NCBI GenBank assembly: GCA_022592445.1
Contig: JABYQR010000703.1
Location: forward strand, 1-11,472
Direction of reading: 5' to 3'
Source: Cytidiella melzeri
Lineage: Eukaryota > Basidiomycota > Agaricomycetes > Polyporales > Irpicaceae
DNA: 11,472 nt
Part shown: positions 7,738 through 11,472 of the stretch, one piece after another
Position numbering within the stretch: the stretch's first letter is position 1
Layout of the letters: the number at the start of each line of letters is the position of its first letter
Made by a program: the position numbers and the translations under genes
Notes under the pieces: generated by a model
Databases searched by the model: none
The model's input: the letters and a program-made list of their open reading frames with translations, nothing else
Told to the model about the DNA's origin: nothing

Positions 7738-7767
7738 TGGAACATTGTGGAACATTGTAGAACATTG
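7738..7767. repeat. Three tandem decamers in the solo LTR U3
   Basis: GGAACATTGT, GGAACATTGT and AGAACATTGC stand head to tail. This is the reverse complement of the array at 2658-2687, kept between two LTR copies. Confidence 0.6.
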
Positions 7768-7842
7768 CACCATAGCACACCATACGTTCCCACGGCAGTG
7801 TGAGGAGTACAGACCCGGTACCAGGGGTCCTTGTCTGAGATG

Positions 7843-7850
7843 TATATAAA
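7843..7850 (+). promoter_or_regulatory. TATA box of the solo LTR (TATATAAA)
   Basis: The TATA element sits about 235 bases from the LTR start, in the 157-bp core that is missing from A's own 3' LTR. It would direct rightward transcription through U5 into the LTR of B, antisense to B. Confidence 0.5.
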
Positions 7851-8105
7851 TCTACCCTGTAGCTCCCTAAAGACCTCAGATTTTACCTCCTGGGCTTTAG
7901 GTGACGTCCACCTTGTACTAGGTCTATCACTGTACTAATATATCCTGGTGTTTAGCTCATTGTCAGCTGATCCCTCGTCGTCGTGTCTCCACTCCTCCTC
8001 ATCACCTACACTCCTGTCGTCATCGTCCACGCGAGTCCACTCGTCATTCCTCTCTCCTTGTCGTCATTTCCTTGCTCTTCATAGAGTTTGGTTGTGCTCT
8101 TGACA

Positions 8106-8110
8106 CCATG
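8106..8110. repeat. Target-site duplication CCATG, right copy
   Basis: It exactly matches 7604-7608 and directly follows the TGACA end of the solo LTR. Confidence 0.85.
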
Positions 8111-8361
8111 TTGAGGGCAGGCTTTGCAAGAAGCCATGTGAACAAAGAACAAAAGAACTACCTAAAGGAGAACAATAGCTATTGTCTAGACCTTGCCAAG
8201 AACTCTACTCGTGAGAGAATCTATCTAAAAGGAGACCAACTATTGTATTCCATTCCCACACCTGTTTGAACATCCTTCCATAAAGAGAACAATAAGGAAA
8301 GAACAAAAAGGAGTCCGTGTGGACGTCATTCATGACATCAAACCCTAGCTATGGGCTGAGC

Positions 8362-8459
8362 CATGTGGTTGTAGCCATGTGGTCTTACTTAAGCTAAGTC
8401 ACATGCCAGTGTGACGTAGTAGCAAGTAATGTGACCGTGTGGAGCATCTAAGCCACGTG
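8362..8459. promoter_or_regulatory. E-box cluster in the U3 of the element B LTR
   Basis: CATGTG stands at 8362-8367 and 8376-8381 inside a 14-bp direct repeat (GCCATGTGGT), CACATG at 8400-8405 and the full palindrome CACGTG at 8454-8459. A further CATGTG is at 8135-8140. The element A LTR has a comparable cluster in otherwise different sequence. Function is inferred. Confidence 0.4.
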
Positions 8460-8594
8460 ATACGGGCGCTTAATAGTCGTGCAAAGGAGTTTATGCAGAG
8501 AGAATTGAAACTGGGTTGTAGCCCGGAGTTTTACAGATAAAAACAAGAGGTAAATTGCGAACATTAAGGGCTAGTCAGGCCATCCATGACATTA

Positions 8595-8608
8595 CCCCCC
8601 TCCTAAAA
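8595..8608 (-). promoter_or_regulatory. Polypurine tract of element B
   Basis: Minus-strand TTTTAGGAGGGGGG is followed by TAA and the TGTCA of the LTR. It is nearly identical to the tract of element A (2840-2852) although the flanks differ, which supports its role as plus-strand primer. Confidence 0.85.
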
Positions 8609-8756
8609 TCGAGCGTCCTCGCGAAGCATCACTGTGCTGTGGTGATAGAGGTCTTCTACCCGTCTACAGGGATTCAGCAGAATTGCCCCGATTGTCTAGT
8701 CAGAAGGATGCTAGGAAGTTTCTCCCCTTCTGGTGTCGTTGACTCAACGTTACCCG
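8609..8756 (-). other. Spacer between element B pol stop and polypurine tract
   Basis: About 150 bases with no gene. In element A the pol frame runs right up to the LTR, so this spacer may be former pol C-terminus lost to a shift of frame, or a true 3' untranslated part. Nothing further is visible. Confidence 0.4.
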
Positions 8757-11472
8757 TCAGTGTGATGTTCTTGAGATATCCAGACCGATGTTTTTACCTT
8801 CATCCCAGCTAAGATCGTATGTAGATGGATAGATCGTGCGAAGGAAAGCGGGGTCAGTCTGGGTATTGAATTCCCGAAAGTGCGAGCGGAGATCCGCGAA
8901 GAGTGAAACTTTGATGACCTGGGGCGCTCCGGGGTTTGCTTTGTAGAAGTTTTCAATCGCTTCTTGACTATTCTTGATGTTTTCAACCGGTTCCCAGCTA
9001 TTGTGTCCGTCTGAATACCCTTCCCATTTGACAAGGAATTGCAATTTCTTCCAACGTTCGTGTAGCCTGCTGTCTAGCACCTTTTCGACGACGTACTGTT
9101 CTTCTCCTTCTATGACGATAGGATCAGGAGGTGGAGGTACGTCTTTGCCGTTGTCGTGCCAGGGACTTAGACGGTTGATGTGGAAGACAGGGTGGATTCA
9201 GAGATAGCTGGGTAGATCAAGCTTGTAGTCAAGATCGCCAATGCGTTCGATGACCTTGTACGGGCCGAGTTTAGGAGTAGCCTGGTGGATCTGGACGTTC
9301 TTAGCATTCAGCCAGACCATGTCCCCTACTTGGAAGACGCGTGGAGAGCGCTTCTCAGACTCGTAGAGTTGCTTCATCTTTTCTTTGCTTAGACGAAGAG
9401 CTGCTTCGGTCTCCTTGCGTACTCGAGCCATATTATCAAGGCGCTCATCGAGTGAAGGGATATTACTTCGCTTGCCGACTGGTATGGTGAAGTCGGGGCG
9501 ATATCCGTAGATGACTTCAAACGGCGTTTGGGAGTTACCCGCATGTACTCGCGAGTTGAGTGCAAACTCAGCCGCTGGTAGATGATCGACCCAATTGTCT
9601 TGTTGTTGCTGACAGAATAGATGTAGATACTGTTTGATATCCTGGTTTTTGCGTTCGACTTTGCCATTCCCTTGCAGATGATAGGCGGTCGTAAAACCAG
9701 TCTCTATGCCCAGGCGGTGATAGAGCGCACGCATGAAGCGCGCTGCAAACTGGGGTCCCCGGTCAGAGAACACCTTCTTGGGAATGCCGTGAAGTCGGAA
9801 TACTTCTTTGTAGTGTAGATCAGCAATCCCCTCAGCGTTAACCTTAGTAGTAGTAGGGATGATGTGCGTTTGATCGGAGTAATGGTCGACATACACCGCG
9901 ATCAAATCGAATCCCTTAGAGGGTGGCAGCTGAGTGATGAGATCTACTCCGACGTGTTCCCAAGGTCCGGCCGGAGTTTCCTGAGGCTGTAGTACTGCTT
10001 TAGGGTGTGGAGCTGACTTGTAGCGTTGACAGCGATCACAACCTAGTACGTAAGTCTCGACAAAGGCATTCATCTTTGGCCACCAATAGTGTCGTGAGAC
10101 TAGCTCGATGGTGCCGTGGTTGCCCGGATGACCAGCCACGGGTGTGTCATGGCAAGATTTGACGATTTCGTGACGGAGCTCTTTGTTGTTAGGGATGTAG
10201 AGTTTTCCTTCGTAATAGATGAGTCCGTCACTCTCTTCCCATTCAAGTAAACCGCCGACAAGTTTGCGAGGACCCTTCTTTCGAAGGGTAGCAAGAGCTT
10301 GTGCGACTTCTGCTTCTTGTTCCGTGCATTCTCGGATCTTTGATTCAAGCGGAGAAGCAGTGGCAAGTGCACTGGTAGCGAGGATGCGGAAATGTTCTGG
10401 TTTCAGTACTACCTGATCCTTGTTGTCTTCTTCGTCCGTGACAGCGTGTGAGTGAAGACAAGAAAGAGGATCAGCGTGTATCATGGTATCACCGGGCTTG
10501 TGTACCAACACGAAGTCGAAGTCAGCCAAAAGTAATGACCAACGTGCTTGACGTCGAGTGAGGTGTTGCGCAGTTTTCCAGTACTGCAGGTTCGCGTGAT
10601 CTGTCCAGATCTCAAATGGTTCCTTGAGCCCCTCAAGGTAGTGGCGCCAAGCTTTGAGAGCTTCAGTGATGGCTTACATCTCCCGATCAAAGATTTTGTA
10701 ATTACGCTCTGCTTCAGTCATAGACGTGGACCGGTAGGCGATAGGGTGGTAGAATCCATCTTCCTTCGATTTCTGGGAGATGATTCCACCGGTCGCATAT
10801 CCCGAGGCATCGACTTCTAGACGTGTGGGCAGTTCAAGGTCCCAGACTGCCAAGATAGGCTTAGTGGTAAAGGCCTTCTTTAGCAACGTGAAGGCAGTCT
10901 GCTGTGCTGGACCCCAGACAAACGGTACGTCCTTTTTAGTCAGGTTGTGTAGAGGCCGTGCGTGCTTTGAGAAGTCCTGAATGAAGCGGCGGTAGAAGTT
11001 GGCAAACCCGATGAACCCTCCAACTTCTTTGAGGTTCTTGGATGTAGGCCACGTAGAAACTGCTTGGACTTTGACAGGGTCCATAGCTACTTTGCCAGCG
11101 CGAATGATCAACCCGAGGTACTCAATCTCAGATTTCTCAAACTCGCACTTTTCCGGACGAAGATACAGATCGTGCTGCTGAAGTTGCTCAAGGACTTCAT
11201 GAACAACCTTGCGGTGCTCTGTCAGGTTGTTACTCCAGATCAAGATGTCATCTAGATAGACAGCCACCTTGCCCTCGGCCACGAGGTCGGCAAAGATGTT
11301 GTCCATCAGAGCTTGGAAGGTAGCGGGTGAGTTCGTGAGACCGAAGAACATGACTTTGGGTTCAAAGAGTCCTCGGTTGGTAACAAACGCCGCTTTGTAC
11401 TCGTCTCCTTCTTTGATTCGCACATTATGATATCCCCAACAAACATCGAACTTGGTGAAGATCTTTGCACCC
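8757..11472 (-). pseudogene. Element B pol: RT-RNase H-integrase-chromodomain, two nonsense codons
   Basis: One reading frame runs from the right edge to TAA at 8757-8759. It contains the RT from the first catalytic Asp block (DVCWGY at the edge) through YLDD (11247-11258), RNase H with its DAS, DREM and DH signatures, the integrase zinc domain (His-His-Cys-Cys, CDRC near 10030), an integrase core with VDL, SDRG and the Glu of KVER at 36 residues from the SDRG Asp, a GPY motif (about 9260) and a chromodomain (about 8950-9100, with VKWEGY and NSWEP). Only two lesions are seen: TAA at 10674-10676 in RNase H just after DREM and TGA at 9198-9200 before the chromodomain. No frameshift is seen. All visible catalytic residues are kept, so it is much less decayed than A. 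Protease and gag lie beyond the edge. Confidence 0.92.

Larger units (their letters stand above)
7609..8105 (+). repeat. Solo LTR of the element A family (497 bp)
   Basis: It starts TGTCACGAAC, ends CTCTTGACA, has TGTCA/TGACA inverted termini and is flanked by CCATG duplications. Its first 210 bp and last 130 bp match, inverted, the two arms of A's 3' LTR; the 157-bp core between has no counterpart there. No internal gag/pol sequence adjoins it in plus orientation, so it is what remains after recombination between the two LTRs of a full element. U3 carries three CTTATC, three CATGTG/CACATG and three tandem decamers, followed by a TATA box at 7843-7850. Confidence 0.88.
7400..8591 (-). repeat. 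Element B 3' LTR, interrupted by a solo LTR
   Basis: On the minus strand it begins TGTCATGG at 8591 right after the polypurine tract and TAA, runs to 8109, is broken by the solo LTR (7609-8105), and resumes from 7608 to a proposed end GCGTCA at 7400. Without the insertion and duplicated target it is about 690 bp. The resumed part holds a minus-strand TATA box, which the 8109-8591 part lacks, so both pieces together make a sensible U3-R-U5 unit. The 7400 end is inferred from TG/CA and the start of gag homology. An alternative end at 8109 (reading CTCAACA, followed by TGG) is less likely. Confidence 0.6.
7400..11472 (-). mobile_element. Element B: second chromovirus, partial, inserted in gag of A
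   Basis: Minus-strand order: RT (running off the right edge), RNase H, integrase, chromodomain, polypurine tract and 3' LTR. Its proteins align with those of A throughout but are clearly divergent, and its LTR differs in sequence, so it is another family of the same clade. The LTR abuts the broken gag of A, which fits insertion of B into A. The 5' part of B lies outside the window. Confidence 0.8.

Noticed and set aside
7606..7803. Plus-strand 65-codon frame at 7606 and its minus-strand twin at 2602-2826
   Set aside because: Both are the same LTR U3 sequence read in one frame. The match is explained by LTR homology, and the frame has stops or indels between copies.
1..11472. CRISPR array, defence island, tRNA or rRNA genes
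   Set aside because: No spaced identical repeats, no cloverleaf or rRNA-like blocks and no bacterial gene layout were seen. The content is eukaryotic LTR retrotransposon.

Overview
The window looks like transposon-rich DNA of a fungus, most likely a basidiomycete (Agaricomycetes). Nearly everything recognisable belongs to chromodomain-bearing Ty3/gypsy LTR retrotransposons (chromoviruses). The Gag tail and the RT signatures (LDVRWGY, YLDD) resemble those of mushroom-forming fungi. I see no host gene that I can name, no tRNA or rRNA, no CRISPR array and no bacterial-type operon. The organism call is inference from element type.

Layout. (1) 1-633, plus strand: the RT part of a decayed pol gene, an older copy of element family A. 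(2) 634-7399, minus strand: element A. Its 3' LTR is split into two arms (634-763 and 2605-2836) around a foreign 1.84-kb segment (764-2604). Then come the polypurine tract (2840-2852), a pol pseudogene (2837-6749: protease, RT, RNase H, integrase, chromodomain) and the C-terminal part of gag (6770-7399). (3) 7400-8591, minus strand: the 3' LTR of a second chromovirus, B, interrupted by a plus-strand solo LTR of family A (7609-8105) with a perfect CCATG target duplication. (4) 8595-8608: B's polypurine tract, then B pol (8757-11472, minus), which runs off the right edge.

Inferred order of events: an old A-family copy was hit by element A; element B landed inside A's gag; an A-family element then inserted into B's LTR and collapsed to a solo LTR; the 764-2604 segment entered A's LTR at an undetermined time. 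This predicts the sequence beyond the right edge: the rest of B, a second ACGTC, the N-terminal half of A gag, A's 5' LTR, then ATGAA and the remainder of the old pol.

The least explained part is 764-2604. It replaces exactly the TATA-containing core (157 bp) of A's LTR, has TG...CA ends with a weak inverted repeat, and on the plus strand carries a good TATA box, a 174-codon ORF of unknown nature and an array of CTGCG motifs at 14-16 bp spacing. None of the pol copies is intact, so no autonomous element is visible here.
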